Source: CAYWEM01 sp964457225
Lineage (GTDB): Bacteria > Acidobacteriota > Aminicenantia > UBA2199
Direction of reading: 5' to 3'
Length of the DNA: 64,000 nucleotides
NCBI GenBank assembly: GCA_964457225.1
Contig: CAYWEM010000005.1
Coordinates: 62,001-126,000, forward strand
Part shown: in pieces, positions 1 to 8,802 of the stretch
Position numbering within the stretch: the first letter of the stretch is position 1
Layout of the letters: every line of letters begins with the position of its first letter
Position numbers and translations under genes: made by a program
Notes under the pieces: model-generated
Database searches by the model: none
Told to the model about the DNA's origin: nothing
What the model saw: the letters and a program-made list of their open reading frames with translations, nothing else

Positions 1-9
1 GAATTCCTG

Positions 10-18
10 TGCTATAAT
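10..18 (+). promoter_or_regulatory. Extended -10 promoter for the HD-GYP gene
   Basis: The bases TGCTATAAT form an extended -10 (TG at 10-11, perfect TATAAT at 13-18). The -35 would lie outside the window. The predicted transcript start is near base 25, leaving about 80 bases of leader before the GTG start at 105. Confidence 0.55.
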
Positions 19-104
19 TTACTTTTAGTCGAAAGCATATTTTGCCGGCGGCCTCCCGGGGGGGAGGCAAATCCTGGTCCGGCAACCGCAGGAGGAGGTC
101 CGGC

Positions 105-1328
105 GTGAGCGAAAAACCGGTTTCAAACGGAGAAGAGAACTGCAACCTCTTGCAGGTGCTGGCCAAGCTGCACCGGGTCCGGGATATGGACGCCCTGCTC
201 GAGACTATTCTCATCGAGGCCAAGCGCTTTGCCGGGGCCGAATCGGCTTCTCTTTACCTGCTCCAGGAAGGCAGACTGCGCATGGAGTACGTGCTGAACG
301 ACCGCTGGCTGAAACAGGAAGAGACCAGGAACCGGTTTAATTACCTTGGACACGAAGTGGCCCTGGATCACAGCTCAATGGCCGGATTCGCCGCCTGCAG
401 CCGCAGGCCGCTGAACGTCGCGGATGCCTATGCCATTTCGTCTGACCAGCCCTTCGGTTTCAACACGTCTTTTGATCGGCTTTCCTCCTATCGCACGGTC
501 TCAGTGCTTTCCGTGCCCATGCTTTCGGCCCGGGACGAACTGGTCGGAGTGATGCAGGTGATAAATGCCCGCGACCGGAATGGTGACATGTGCGTGTTTG
601 ATGAAGAACACATTGACATAGTTTCCTGTTTTGCCGGCCAGGCCGCGGTGGCCATTGAAAAAGCGCGCATGACCAGGGAAATGATCCTGCGCCTGATCCG
701 GGTGGTCGAATTGCGTGATCCCCGGGAAACCGCCCACCACGTCACCCGGGTCGGCAGTTACGCGGTTGAAATATACGGCCATTGGGCCTCTTCCAGGGCC
801 GGCAGTGATTCAGGCATCCGTCATTACAAGGACATGCTGCGCATGGCGGCCATGCTGCACGACATAGGCAAGGTGGCTATCCCGGATGCCCTGTTGCGTA
901 AAAAAGGTCCCCTGGAACCGGATGAATATGCCCTGGTGAAAAAGCACACCGTGCTGGGCGCCGGGATGTTTCAGCAGGGCAGCTCGGAATGGGATGACAT
1001 GGCCCGGGACGTGGTGCTGCATCACCATGAGCATTGGGACGGCAACGGCTACCCGGGAGAACTGCTGGACCCGGACGGCTTAGAGGAACTGACCGCCCCC
1101 GGCATCATGGGGGAAGAAATTCCGCTTGCCGCACGGATCGTGGCGGTGGCCGATGTTTACGATGCCCTGACCTGCAGGCGTGACTACAAGGAAGCCTGGC
1201 CGGAAAACGAGGTTCTCGATTACATCCGCAAGGAAAGGGGACGCCAGTTCGACCCCGAAGTGGTCGATTCTTTTCTGGCGGTATGCGAAGTCTTTCCGGC
1301 GATCAGGAAAAAACTGGAACGGGGTTGA
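105..1328 (+). CDS. GAF domain / HD-GYP cyclic-di-GMP phosphodiesterase-type protein
   Basis: Predicted 407-residue cytoplasmic signalling protein. Residues about 25-190 look like a GAF sensor domain and about 195-400 like an HD-GYP domain. The HD pair is in LHDIGKVAIPD (251-261), and the family signature appears as HHHEHWDGNGYPGEL (306-320), so catalytic residues seem intact. HD-GYP proteins hydrolyse cyclic di-GMP. An open frame extends up to an ATG at 42, but I chose GTG at 105 because GGAGGAGG (91-98) sits six bases before it. The stop directly abuts the stop of the convergent lipoprotein gene. There is no REC domain, so the input is probably a small ligand bound by GAF (inference). Confidence 0.9.
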   Translation: MSEKPVSNGEENCNLLQVLAKLHRVRDMDALLETILIEAKRFAGAESASLYLLQEGRLRMEYVLNDRWLKQEETRNRFNYLGHEVALDHSSMAGFAACSRRPLNVADAYAISSDQPFGFNTSFDRLSSYRTVSVLSVPMLSARDELVGVMQVINARDRNGDMCVFDEEHIDIVSCFAGQAAVAIEKARMTREMILRLIRVVELRDPRETAHHVTRVGSYAVEIYGHWASSRAGSDSGIRHYKDMLRMAAMLHDIGKVAIPDALLRKKGPLEPDEYALVKKHTVLGAGMFQQGSSEWDDMARDVVLHHHEHWDGNGYPGELLDPDGLEELTAPGIMGEEIPLAARIVAVADVYDALTCRRDYKEAWPENEVLDYIRKERGRQFDPEVVDSFLAVCEVFPAIRKKLERG

Positions 1329-1805
1329 TTATTCCAGGTACTGGTGCATGAAGGCCGCTCTTTCAGCCAGCACGTACTCGTTGCCGTTGTCGTCCCTTAC
1401 CGACACCACGGCCCGGATGGTGTCCGGAACGGTTTCAGCGAAAATGTCTTCCAGGAAGTAGGTGAAGTCGTAGGTCTGGGCCTGCCAGTGTTCAAAGGCG
1501 TATATCCTTGAACCCGAGGCCATGACCAGGTAATCGAAGGCATTTTCCGGGTTGACCGTGAAGAGGACCTCTTCTCCTTTCTGAACCGAGATTTCCCAGC
1601 CGGTGACGCTGGCATCGACCCGGTTGTAGCTCTGGACCACCACCCGCAGGTAAACGTCACTGTGGCCCTCGCTGTAGGAATTGCCGTAACCCAGCAGCTG
1701 GATCATGCGGATATCGCTTTTGCCGCCCTTGAAAAGGTCGCATTGCATCAGGGAGAACGAGCAGATCAGCAACAGGGCAATTAAAAATGTTTTTTTCATA
1801 ATCAT
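1329..1805 (-). CDS. Small lipoprotein-like exported protein, unknown function
   Basis: 158-residue protein. The N-terminus is a short basic stretch, a hydrophobic run and Cys22 in the context SLMQC, which resembles a lipobox, although Gln at -1 is unusual. The mature part has no motif I recognise; it is mostly polar with beta-like spacing. The start at 1805 is backed by GAGG six bases upstream; an in-frame ATG two codons later is less well placed. It stands alone and converges on the HD-GYP gene with no intergenic base. Confidence 0.7.
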   Translation of the reverse strand: MIMKKTFLIALLLICSFSLMQCDLFKGGKSDIRMIQLLGYGNSYSEGHSDVYLRVVVQSYNRVDASVTGWEISVQKGEEVLFTVNPENAFDYLVMASGSRIYAFEHWQAQTYDFTYFLEDIFAETVPDTIRAVVSVRDDNGNEYVLAERAAFMHQYLE

Positions 1806-1878
1806 GAACCGCCTCGATTCGCAGATAAAGCGAAAATAGCACAGCCCGGTGTTTGTGTCAAACCCGACCGGTCTGAAG

Positions 1879-3723
1879 TCAGCGGGCGGCCAGGGACATG
1901 ATTCTCTGCATGCGGCTGATGGTTTCTTCCAGGTCTTCGATCAGGCCCTCGCGCAGCAGCAGGTTGTCGAGCAACTGCCGGCCGATTTCAGCCAGGTCTT
2001 CATTTTCCGGCGATTCCCGCAGCCTGGCGGCCAGTTTGATTATCAGCCCGTGATCCGGGTTGATCTCCAGGATGCGCTTACTGAACTGGTAATCCCGGTC
2101 GACCATCTTGATCATCTTTTCCATCTGCCTGGAAGGCGCCTGCTGGTCGTGGACCAGGATGGCCGGGCTTTCATGCAGTCTTTTGGAAATCCTGACCCCG
2201 GCCACCCGGGGGCCGTAAAGTTTTTCCAGGTAGGCGACCAAGTCCTTTATTTCAGGGTTTTCAGCCTTTTCCGGCGCCTGGTCGAGCTGAACCGAGGAAC
2301 TTTCGGCCAGTTTGAATTCCCGGTTCTGGTATGAGCGCAGGTGGGAAAGACTGAATTCATCCAGCGGGTCAAGCAGGAAAAGGACTTCAAGGTCCTTTTT
2401 CCTGAAAGCTTCCAGGGCCGGGTTGCGCAACAGGGACTGGTAATCCGAACCGCTCAGGTAATAAATCTCCTTTTCCCCGTCCGGCAGTCCGTCGGCCAGG
2501 GTTTTCAGGTCGGTGAACGAATCGGGGCCGGTCTTGCTGGAATGAAAAAGCAGCAGTTCAGCCAGGCGGTCGCGGTTGTCGTAATCCGAGATCACCCCTT
2601 CTTTCAGCAGGCGGCCCCAGTTGCGCCAGATGGCCGTGTAGGCAGGCAGATCCCGGTCTTTTATCTGCTTCAGATGATCGATGAGTTTCCTGACCAGGTG
2701 CCGGCGTATCTTGTCTATCCTGAGGTTGTCCTGGATTGATTCCCGGGAGATGTTCAGCGGAATTTCCTCGGAATCGACCAAACCGCGCACGAAGCGGAGG
2801 TATTCGGGCATCATTTCCTTGCTGCCCTTGTGAATCAGCACTCTCCTGGAATATATGTCCACCTGGGGGTCGCCCTGGAGGAAGACTCCTTCTCCGGCCT
2901 GTCCGCCGGGGATGTACAGCAGGGCCTGGAACTGCACCGGGGCATCCGAGGTCAGGTGCAGGTAGGAGGCCGCGTCTTCGGCCGCGCCGCTGAAAAAACG
3001 GTAGAAATCCTGGTAATCGCTGTCCTTCAGGCTGGAGCGCGGCTGGGTCCAGATGGCGGCCGCGGTTTCGATTTTTTCGCCGTTCAGCAGGATGGGGAAG
3101 GGCGCGAACTTGGCGTGCTTCCTGATAATGGCCTTGAGCCTGGAGCTTTCCAGGAACTCCTTGTCGTCCTTTTTCAGTACCAGCTCGATGCGGGTGCCGC
3201 GCGGCCGGGGCTCGGCCGTCTCGATGGTATAGGTTTCCCCGCCGCTGGAACGCCACAGGCAGGGCAGGGCTTCCGGGTCCAGGGAGCGGGTGTGCAGGCG
3301 GATTTCCTTGCTGACCATGAAACTGGCGTAAAAACCGACCCCGAATCGTCCGATGAGTTCGGGCAGGTCTCCCTGCTCCCGGCTTTCACTGATACGCCGC
3401 AGGTACTCCATGGTGCCGGAACGGGCTATGGTGCCGATGTTTTCGATCAATTCATCCCTGCTCATGCCTATGCCGCTGTCTTCCACGATCAGCAGACCCC
3501 GGTCGGAGTCGGTGCTGATGCTGATCTGCAGTTCGGCCTCCGGATCGGCCACCGGGCGGCCGGCCAGGATCTCGAAGCGAACCTTGTTCAACGCGTCCAC
3601 GGCGTTGGAGATCAGCTCGCGCAAAAAGACCTCCTTGTTCTTGTACAGGGAGTAAACCAGGATGTGCAGCAATTGCTGCACTTCGGACTGGAAGTTGAAA
3701 GTTTCACCTTTTTTCTTGCTCAT
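1879..3723 (-). CDS. htpG: Molecular chaperone HtpG (Hsp90)
   Basis: 614 residues, the normal length for bacterial Hsp90. The N-terminal GHKL ATPase carries ELISNAVDAL (36-45, with the metal-binding Asn and the adenine-binding Asp), DSGIGM and GRFGVGFYASFMV. The middle domain has NISRESIQDN with the conserved catalytic Arg region, and a shorter C-terminal dimerisation domain follows. HtpG acts as an ATP-dependent cytosolic chaperone. It is monocistronic, with a perfect TATAAT and extended TG upstream and GGGAGG seven bases before the ATG. Confidence 0.97.
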   Translation of the reverse strand: MSKKKGETFNFQSEVQQLLHILVYSLYKNKEVFLRELISNAVDALNKVRFEILAGRPVADPEAELQISISTDSDRGLLIVEDSGIGMSRDELIENIGTIARSGTMEYLRRISESREQGDLPELIGRFGVGFYASFMVSKEIRLHTRSLDPEALPCLWRSSGGETYTIETAEPRPRGTRIELVLKKDDKEFLESSRLKAIIRKHAKFAPFPILLNGEKIETAAAIWTQPRSSLKDSDYQDFYRFFSGAAEDAASYLHLTSDAPVQFQALLYIPGGQAGEGVFLQGDPQVDIYSRRVLIHKGSKEMMPEYLRFVRGLVDSEEIPLNISRESIQDNLRIDKIRRHLVRKLIDHLKQIKDRDLPAYTAIWRNWGRLLKEGVISDYDNRDRLAELLLFHSSKTGPDSFTDLKTLADGLPDGEKEIYYLSGSDYQSLLRNPALEAFRKKDLEVLFLLDPLDEFSLSHLRSYQNREFKLAESSSVQLDQAPEKAENPEIKDLVAYLEKLYGPRVAGVRISKRLHESPAILVHDQQAPSRQMEKMIKMVDRDYQFSKRILEINPDHGLIIKLAARLRESPENEDLAEIGRQLLDNLLLREGLIEDLEETISRMQRIMSLAAR

Positions 3724-3740
3724 CTGCTTACCTCCCGTTG

Positions 3741-3749
3741 ATTATACCA
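3741..3749 (-). promoter_or_regulatory. Extended -10 promoter of htpG
   Basis: On the minus strand the sequence reads TGGTATAAT, an extended -10 with perfect hexamer. A TTGACA further upstream is only 7 bases away and cannot be the -35 for it. The GGGAGG ribosome binding site lies between this box and the ATG at 3723. Confidence 0.6.
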
Positions 3750-3786
3750 TCACTGTCAATTCAGCTTCGGACCGGCCGGCCGGTTT

Positions 3787-3815
3787 TTGCCTGGCCGCTG
3801 GCGTTTTGCTAAAAT
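3787..3815 (+). promoter_or_regulatory. Promoter placing the start of a leaderless mRNA at GTG 3822
   Basis: TTGCCT (3787-3792), 17-base spacer, TAAAAT (3810-3815) preceded by TG at 3807-3808. Only six bases separate the -10 from the GTG start at 3822, so the transcript should begin at or next to the start codon. No Shine-Dalgarno sequence is present. Confidence 0.6.
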
Positions 3816-3821
3816 ATCGAA

Positions 3822-5327
3822 GTGAACAAAAAAGAACTGCTTTATTTCTGCGGGGTCGGCCTGCTGGTGCTGCTGGCTTACCTGCCCACCCTGCAGCATG
3901 AACTGATCTGGGATGCCAAACCGCTGATCCTGGAAAACGATCTGCTGGTGAAACCTTACCGCCCCCTGGCCCCCTTCGGCAGCGGCTACTGGGCCAGCAC
4001 TTCACAGAGCATCGGCGCCGGCGATTACTACCGTCCCCTGACCGTACTTTCCCTCATGACGGACCGGGTACTGCTGGGACTCGGCCCGACCGCCATGCGC
4101 CTGGAAAACCTGCTGATTTTCCTGGCCGGCCTGCTGGTCGTTTTTCTCCTGCTGAGGCGACTCTCCCCGGACGATACTTTTCGCCCTCGGACCACCCTGA
4201 TCTTGTTCGCTCTTTTTCCCCTGCACCTGGACAACGTCACCTGGGTGGCGGCCCGGGGCGACTTGTTGATGTTTTTTTTCGGTTTCCTGGCCCTGCTGCT
4301 GGCTGATCGGCACGCGGAAAACTCCAGGCCGGTCACCGGCTTGCTGGTGGTCCCGCTTTTCGCCCTGGCTTTGCTGGCCAAGGAAGCGGCGGTCTTTTTC
4401 CTGCCGCTGTTTTTCCTCCTGCCGCGTCCCTGGAACCGCCGCCGTGTAATCCTGACGGCCGCGCTGGCCGCCACCGCCATACTGCATGTACTGCTCAAGG
4501 CCGCGGTCACCGGCTCAAGCGGAGGATCCTTCGCTTTGTTCCCGGGCCTGGGCGAAAACCTGCTCAAGCCGCTCGGGGCACTGGGCTATTACCTGCGTTC
4601 CCTGGTTTATCCATTCTCTTACGACATGTTCCTGGCCGTCGACGATCTGCTGGCCTGGTATTACCCGGCGGCCGGCCTGCTGTTCGCGCTGTTCCTGCTC
4701 AGCCTGCCCATTTTCCTGCGGCGTTCCCCGGTTCATCTGTTTTTCTGGGCCCTGCCGGCGGTTTTCATCGGCGCCCACCTGACGATGATCTTCACGCCGA
4801 TCTATCCATATGCCGTTTCCACCCGTTACCTGCTGGTTCCGGCCCTGGGCTGGTGCTGGCTGCTGGCCCTGGCCGCCGCCAGGCTGCCCGGCCTGCTGCG
4901 CCGGGTGCTGCCTGCGGCCCTGGTTCTACTCTTCCTGACCTCGATCCCGGCCAACGGCCGCAGGTACGACAGCGAGGCCCGATTCTGGCGGGAGAGCCTG
5001 GCCGGCGCTCCCCATGACCCCTTCTTCATGAGCCGCTATGCCGACCAACTGCGCCTGGCCGGAGATGCCGACGGGGCCCGGGACCTGCTGCACCGGGCGC
5101 TTGAAAGGCCCATGCGGCGCAACACCGCGCTTTCCATAGCCCTGCAGCTGGCCGAAATTTCGTTTCAGCAGTCGCGTTTCCAGGAAAGCTTGGCCTGGCT
5201 GTCCAGGCTGGACGGACTTCAGCCCGGCCCGGCGCATCGCGCCTGGCGCGATCAACTTCGGCAACGTCTTGAGATTCTCGGTTTCAAGGCGAACGACCCG
5301 GACTCGACCGTGGAGGAAAAGCCCTGA
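3822..5327 (+). CDS. TMTC/DUF1736-like polytopic membrane protein with C-terminal TPR
   Basis: 501-residue membrane protein with about ten hydrophobic segments, then roughly 120 soluble residues of TPR character (helix pairs about 385-480). The first loop has the pattern of the bacterial relatives of TMTC protein O-mannosyltransferases: IWDAKPLILEN (30-40), then GDYYRPLTVLS with the conserved YRP. Such proteins are GT-C fold glycosyltransferases using a lipid-linked sugar at the outer face of the inner membrane; acceptor unknown here. The start is GTG and the mRNA is probably leaderless. The next gene starts within its stop codon. Confidence 0.75.
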   Translation: MNKKELLYFCGVGLLVLLAYLPTLQHELIWDAKPLILENDLLVKPYRPLAPFGSGYWASTSQSIGAGDYYRPLTVLSLMTDRVLLGLGPTAMRLENLLIFLAGLLVVFLLLRRLSPDDTFRPRTTLILFALFPLHLDNVTWVAARGDLLMFFFGFLALLLADRHAENSRPVTGLLVVPLFALALLAKEAAVFFLPLFFLLPRPWNRRRVILTAALAATAILHVLLKAAVTGSSGGSFALFPGLGENLLKPLGALGYYLRSLVYPFSYDMFLAVDDLLAWYYPAAGLLFALFLLSLPIFLRRSPVHLFFWALPAVFIGAHLTMIFTPIYPYAVSTRYLLVPALGWCWLLALAAARLPGLLRRVLPAALVLLFLTSIPANGRRYDSEARFWRESLAGAPHDPFFMSRYADQLRLAGDADGARDLLHRALERPMRRNTALSIALQLAEISFQQSRFQESLAWLSRLDGLQPGPAHRAWRDQLRQRLEILGFKANDPDSTVEEKP

Positions 5328-6295
5328 GCCCGGAAAGTGTAAACAGCCCCGAACAGCGGCCGTTCGGCCCCGACGAGGGAGAAATACTCCGCCTGGAAGC
5401 AGGTGAATTGCTTGAAGACGCTCGTTACCGGCTTTCATTTCCGACCCGGCCGGAAAAGTACCCTGACCTGGAACTGCGCTTTCCCGGCTGGCCCCAGCTG
5501 GTCTGCGACCGCTCCGGCCATATAGTCTGCGGTCTCGATGCCTGGCTTGGACTGGAAAAGAGGGAAAAAATACAGGTACTGGCGCTGGAAATCCACGATG
5601 TCCCGGGATTGATACTCAATTACAATTACAAGTCCATGCACCAGGATCTGAATTTGTACGAAAAACTGTACTTTATGCGCCGTATGCGTGACCTGGGGGG
5701 ACTGGATACCGCGCGCCGCCTCTGCCGACTGGATCTGCCCCTGGACCGGGAATTGCTGGATCGTCTTGACCGGCTGTTGAGCCCGGAATACGCCATCCTG
5801 CTGCAGCAGGAAAAACTGGGTTGGAAAAGCCTGTCATTACTGCTTGATCTCGATGAAACCGACCGCCGGCTCCTGCTCGGGGTTTTCGCCGTCCTGAATT
5901 TTTCCGAAAACCACCGCTTGCGGGTGATGGAACTGGCCAGGGAAATAGCGTTCCGCGAAAAGAAAAGCCTGGGAAGCATCTGGAATGAAACCGGGCTGGC
6001 GGAAATCCCCGGAGACTGCCTGAACCGGGAAGAACTGGTGAAAATGCTGTATCGCCGGCGTTACCCTGCCTGCCATGATTTCGAGGAAAAAATGAAAAAA
6101 CTTCTGCCGGACCGACCGGGCCTGCGGGAAGCGGCGGTCCGTTATTTTCCTTTTTTTGAAAAACGGCGATTTGAATTGCGCCTGCTTTTCGAAGATCCGG
6201 AAAGCCTGCGTGAATTCTGCGTGGATCCCGATGAAAAAACCCAGGTTGGCAAAGATTCCTTTTTAATATATAATGGGAAAAGGAAAGAAAAATGA
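5324..6295 (+). CDS. Degenerate ParB/Spo0J-like protein
   Basis: 323 residues if started at CTG 5324 (323 codons), 295 if at TTG 5408. I prefer CTG: it forms a CTGA overlap with the preceding stop, lies seven bases after GGAGG (5312-5316), and the extra 28 codons read smoothly into the protein. The N-terminal part (LVCDRSGHIVCGLDAWLGL) recalls the ParB nuclease-like fold, where a G-H-R motif is normally found, but the Arg/His core is missing. The middle (about 115-210) has the alternating short helices of a ParB helix-turn-helix region. No partner ParA is nearby. It could be a specialised ParB-type DNA binder or a nucleotide switch that lost activity; assignment is tentative. Confidence 0.5.
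   Translation: MSPESVNSPEQRPFGPDEGEILRLEAGELLEDARYRLSFPTRPEKYPDLELRFPGWPQLVCDRSGHIVCGLDAWLGLEKREKIQVLALEIHDVPGLILNYNYKSMHQDLNLYEKLYFMRRMRDLGGLDTARRLCRLDLPLDRELLDRLDRLLSPEYAILLQQEKLGWKSLSLLLDLDETDRRLLLGVFAVLNFSENHRLRVMELAREIAFREKKSLGSIWNETGLAEIPGDCLNREELVKMLYRRRYPACHDFEEKMKKLLPDRPGLREAAVRYFPFFEKRRFELRLLFEDPESLREFCVDPDEKTQVGKDSFLIYNGKRKEK
6246..6274 (+). promoter_or_regulatory. Near-consensus internal promoter for the DUF948/YtxH pair
   Basis: TTGGCA (6246-6251), 17-base spacer, perfect TATAAT (6269-6274), inside the 3' end of the ParB-like gene. Transcript start expected near 6281, about eleven bases before the ATG at 6292, leaving a short purine-rich leader. Confidence 0.65.
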
Positions 6296-6654
6296 ATCCA
6301 ACCCTGACTGCAATCGTGTTTATCGTCGGCCTGGTTTTCAGCGCCGGGTTCCTGGCCCTGGTGTTCACCCTGCTGCCGGCCATCCAGCAGTTACGCCGGG
6401 TGCTGATCGAGCTGGAGAGCACCACCGTTGAAATCAGGGCCCTGAGCGCCGAGTTCAGGCAACTGGCCGAAAAGGCTGATGCCAAAGTAACGGAAATAGA
6501 TGAAATACTCGCGGTCACCAAGCGGACCGTGGCCGGTGCCGGCCAGGCCCTTTCCTTTGTCAACCACAACGTTTTAAAACGCTCGGCCGGGTTGCTGGCC
6601 TTTTTGCCGGCCTTGCGCCTGGGCTGGAAAATGGTTAAAAAAATGCAAAAATAG
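6292..6654 (+). CDS. DUF948-like small membrane protein
   Basis: 120 residues: one N-terminal transmembrane segment (about 7-28), then a helical, coiled-coil-prone region rich in Glu, Ala and Val (35-85), and a short amphipathic tail ending in Lys-rich residues. This matches DUF948 proteins, which are often paired with YtxH proteins, as here. Function is unknown; stress-related envelope roles have been suggested for the pair in other bacteria. It overlaps the ParB-like gene by ATGA and also has its own promoter. Confidence 0.75.
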   Translation: MNPTLTAIVFIVGLVFSAGFLALVFTLLPAIQQLRRVLIELESTTVEIRALSAEFRQLAEKADAKVTEIDEILAVTKRTVAGAGQALSFVNHNVLKRSAGLLAFLPALRLGWKMVKKMQK

Positions 6655-6665
6655 AGGAGGACGAT

Positions 6666-6983
6666 ATGTCGGAACAAAGACATGGTTTTTTCGGTGACCT
6701 GATCATTTTCGTTTCCGGAGCGGCCATCGGCGCCGGACTGGCGCTGCTGTTCGCACCCCGCTCGGGCAAGGAAACCCGGGCCCAGATCAAGGAACTGGCC
6801 AACAATCTTGGAGAAGACCTGAAGGAAAACTACGAAAACATCGGCCATGAAGCCCAGCGGGTCATCGACCAGGTGCGGGGCAAGGCTGAAAAGACCATCG
6901 AATCGATGAAACAGATGGTTGAAAACTGTAAAGAAGACGCTGAAGCGGCCAAGGTAAAAATCAAGCCCAAAGCCGCCAAGTAA
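6666..6983 (+). CDS. YtxH-like protein
   Basis: 105 residues. A hydrophobic N-terminal segment with glycine spacing (FVSGAAIGAGLALLFAP, 17-33) followed by RSGKETR is the hallmark of the YtxH family; the remainder is a charged helix ending in Lys/Ala. It starts 11 bases after the DUF948-like gene, with GAGGA before the ATG. Role unknown; likely membrane-anchored with a cytoplasmic helix. Confidence 0.85.
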   Translation: MSEQRHGFFGDLIIFVSGAAIGAGLALLFAPRSGKETRAQIKELANNLGEDLKENYENIGHEAQRVIDQVRGKAEKTIESMKQMVENCKEDAEAAKVKIKPKAAK

Positions 6984-7003
6984 GCCCCGGACAAAACCGG
7001 GGC
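6984..7003 (+). terminator. Hairpin after the YtxH-like gene
   Basis: Perfect 7-bp stem GCCCCGG/CCGGGGC with loop ACAAAA starts right after the TAA. No T-tract follows, so it may be a weak or factor-dependent terminator or an mRNA 3' end stabiliser. Confidence 0.4.
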
Positions 7004-7051
7004 CGACACTTTCCATTCTCGCTTTAAATCAAACAGTAACAGGATTTTTTC

Positions 7052-8695
7052 ATGAAAAAAGAAGATTGGCAAAACCAAGTTGTAAACAAGGCCCTGGCAA
7101 AAAACCCGGAGCGCCGCGAAAAGTTCAAAACTTCATCCCTGCCGGTGGAGAGGCTTTACGATCCGGCTGACCTGGCCGGGTTCGATTACGAAAGGGATCT
7201 CGGTTATCCGGGCGCTTACCCTTACACCCGAGGTGTACAGCCGACCATGTACCGGGGCCGTTTCTGGACCATGCGCCAGTACGCCGGTTTCGGTTCGGCC
7301 GAGGAATCCAACCGGCGCTACCGCTACCTGCTGGAGCAGGGGCAGACAGGTCTGAGCGTGGCTTTCGACCTGCCCACCCAGATCGGCCTTGATTCGGACA
7401 ACCCGCTGTGCGAGGGTGAAGTGGGCAAGGTGGGAGTGGCCATAGACACCCTGGCCGACATGGAAACACTTTTCGCGGAAATCCCCCTGGACAAGGTCTC
7501 GGTTTCCATGACCATCAACGCCAGCGCGGCGGTCATCCTGGCCATGTACATCGCGGTGGCCGAAAAACGCGGCATCTCCCCCGACCGGCTGGCCGGCACC
7601 ATTCAGAACGACCTGCTCAAGGAGTACATCGCCCGCGGTACTTACATATTTCCGCCGCGTCCTTCCCTGCGCCTTATTTCGGACATCTTCGCCTATTGCG
7701 GCCGCGAACTGCCCAAGTGGAACACCATTTCCATCAGCGGCTACCATATCAGGGAGGCCGGGGCCACCGCGGTGCAGGAGCTGGCCTTCACCTTCGCCGA
7801 TGCTATTGAATACGTGCGTTCGGCCCGGCAGGCCGGCCTGGCCGTGGACGATTTCGCGCCCAGGCTGTCTTTTTTCTTCGCCGCCCATAACAATTTGTTC
7901 GAGGAAGTGGCCAAGTTCCGGGCCGCCCGGCGTATCTGGGCCAGGATCATGAAAGAAAAATTCCAGGCCGGAGAGAAATCCCAGCTGATGCGTTTTCACA
8001 CCCAGACCGGCGGAGTGACCCTGACCGCCCAGCAGCCCCAGAACAACGTGGTCCGGGTGACCATCCAGGCCCTGGCCGCGGTACTCGGCGGCACCCAGAG
8101 CCTGCACACCAATTCCATGGACGAGGCCCTGGCCCTGCCCACCGAGGATTCGGTACGCCTGGCCCTGCGCACCCAGCAGATCATCGCCCACGAGAGCGGG
8201 GTGGCCGACACGGTCGATCCCCTGGCCGGCTCCTACTATATTGAGTCCCTGACCAATGCCGTGGAAAGGGAAGTCTGGCGTTACCTGGACAAGATCGAGG
8301 AAATGGGCGGTATGCTGGCCGCCATTGAACAGGGCTACGTACAGCGTGAAATCCAGGAGAGTTCCTACTCCTACCAGCGCGAGATCGAAAGCGGCGAACA
8401 GATCATAGTCGGGGTCAACCGCTTCCAGAGCACTTCGCAGTCCGGCCCCCTGCAGACGCTCAAGGTTTCGCCGGAAGGCGAGGAAAAACAGAAGGAAAAC
8501 CTGGCCTCGGTAAGGAACGGCCGTGATGAAGCCGAAGTGCGGGCCGCCCTGGATGCGGTCAGCGCCGCGGCCGCCGGCTCGGAAAACCTGATGCCGGCGA
8601 TCCTGGGCGCGGTGCGGGTCTACGCCTCCCTGCAGGAGATATGCGACCGGCTGCGCGCGGTTTTCGGTGAATACGACGAGAAGGTGACCGTTTGA
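7052..8695 (+). CDS. Methylmalonyl-CoA mutase, catalytic (large) subunit
   Basis: 547 residues, the size of the separate catalytic subunit without a B12-binding domain. Visible family motifs: TRGVQPTMYRGRFWTMRQYAG near 60-80, TGLSVAFDLPTQIGLDSDNP near 98-117, NTISISGYHIREAGAT with the active-site His, QNDLLKEYIARG and RFHTQTGGVTLTAQ. It isomerises (R)-methylmalonyl-CoA and succinyl-CoA using adenosylcobalamin, in propionate metabolism. The cobalamin-binding small subunit, epimerase and MeaB chaperone are not in the window, so they must be encoded elsewhere. Isobutyryl-CoA mutase or another acyl-CoA mutase is a possible alternative specificity. Confidence 0.92.
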   Translation: MKKEDWQNQVVNKALAKNPERREKFKTSSLPVERLYDPADLAGFDYERDLGYPGAYPYTRGVQPTMYRGRFWTMRQYAGFGSAEESNRRYRYLLEQGQTGLSVAFDLPTQIGLDSDNPLCEGEVGKVGVAIDTLADMETLFAEIPLDKVSVSMTINASAAVILAMYIAVAEKRGISPDRLAGTIQNDLLKEYIARGTYIFPPRPSLRLISDIFAYCGRELPKWNTISISGYHIREAGATAVQELAFTFADAIEYVRSARQAGLAVDDFAPRLSFFFAAHNNLFEEVAKFRAARRIWARIMKEKFQAGEKSQLMRFHTQTGGVTLTAQQPQNNVVRVTIQALAAVLGGTQSLHTNSMDEALALPTEDSVRLALRTQQIIAHESGVADTVDPLAGSYYIESLTNAVEREVWRYLDKIEEMGGMLAAIEQGYVQREIQESSYSYQREIESGEQIIVGVNRFQSTSQSGPLQTLKVSPEGEEKQKENLASVRNGRDEAEVRAALDAVSAAAAGSENLMPAILGAVRVYASLQEICDRLRAVFGEYDEKVTV

Positions 8696-8710
8696 CCTGG
8701 AAGCAGGGCG

Positions 8711-8749
8711 GTGACAAATTTCGGCGAAGCCGGTGACCAAAATTGTCAC
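8711..8749. promoter_or_regulatory. Inverted repeats upstream of the pilin promoter
   Basis: GTGACAAATTT (8711-8721) and AAAATTGTCAC (8739-8749) form a near-perfect inverted repeat; a third half-site GTGAC at 8733-8737 pairs with GTCAC at 8745-8749. They lie about 80-115 bases upstream of the predicted pilin transcript start, a normal position for an enhancer bound by a sigma-54 activator (inference). Confidence 0.5.
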
Positions 8750-8802
8750 TTGAGTTTCTTGCCTGGCTTCGAAAAAGGTTGATGATAAAGGAAACAGCAG
8801 CT

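Noticed and set aside
5673..7016. 447-codon minus-strand open frame across three plus-strand genes
   Set aside because: Crosses several well-supported genes and has no recognisable sequence.
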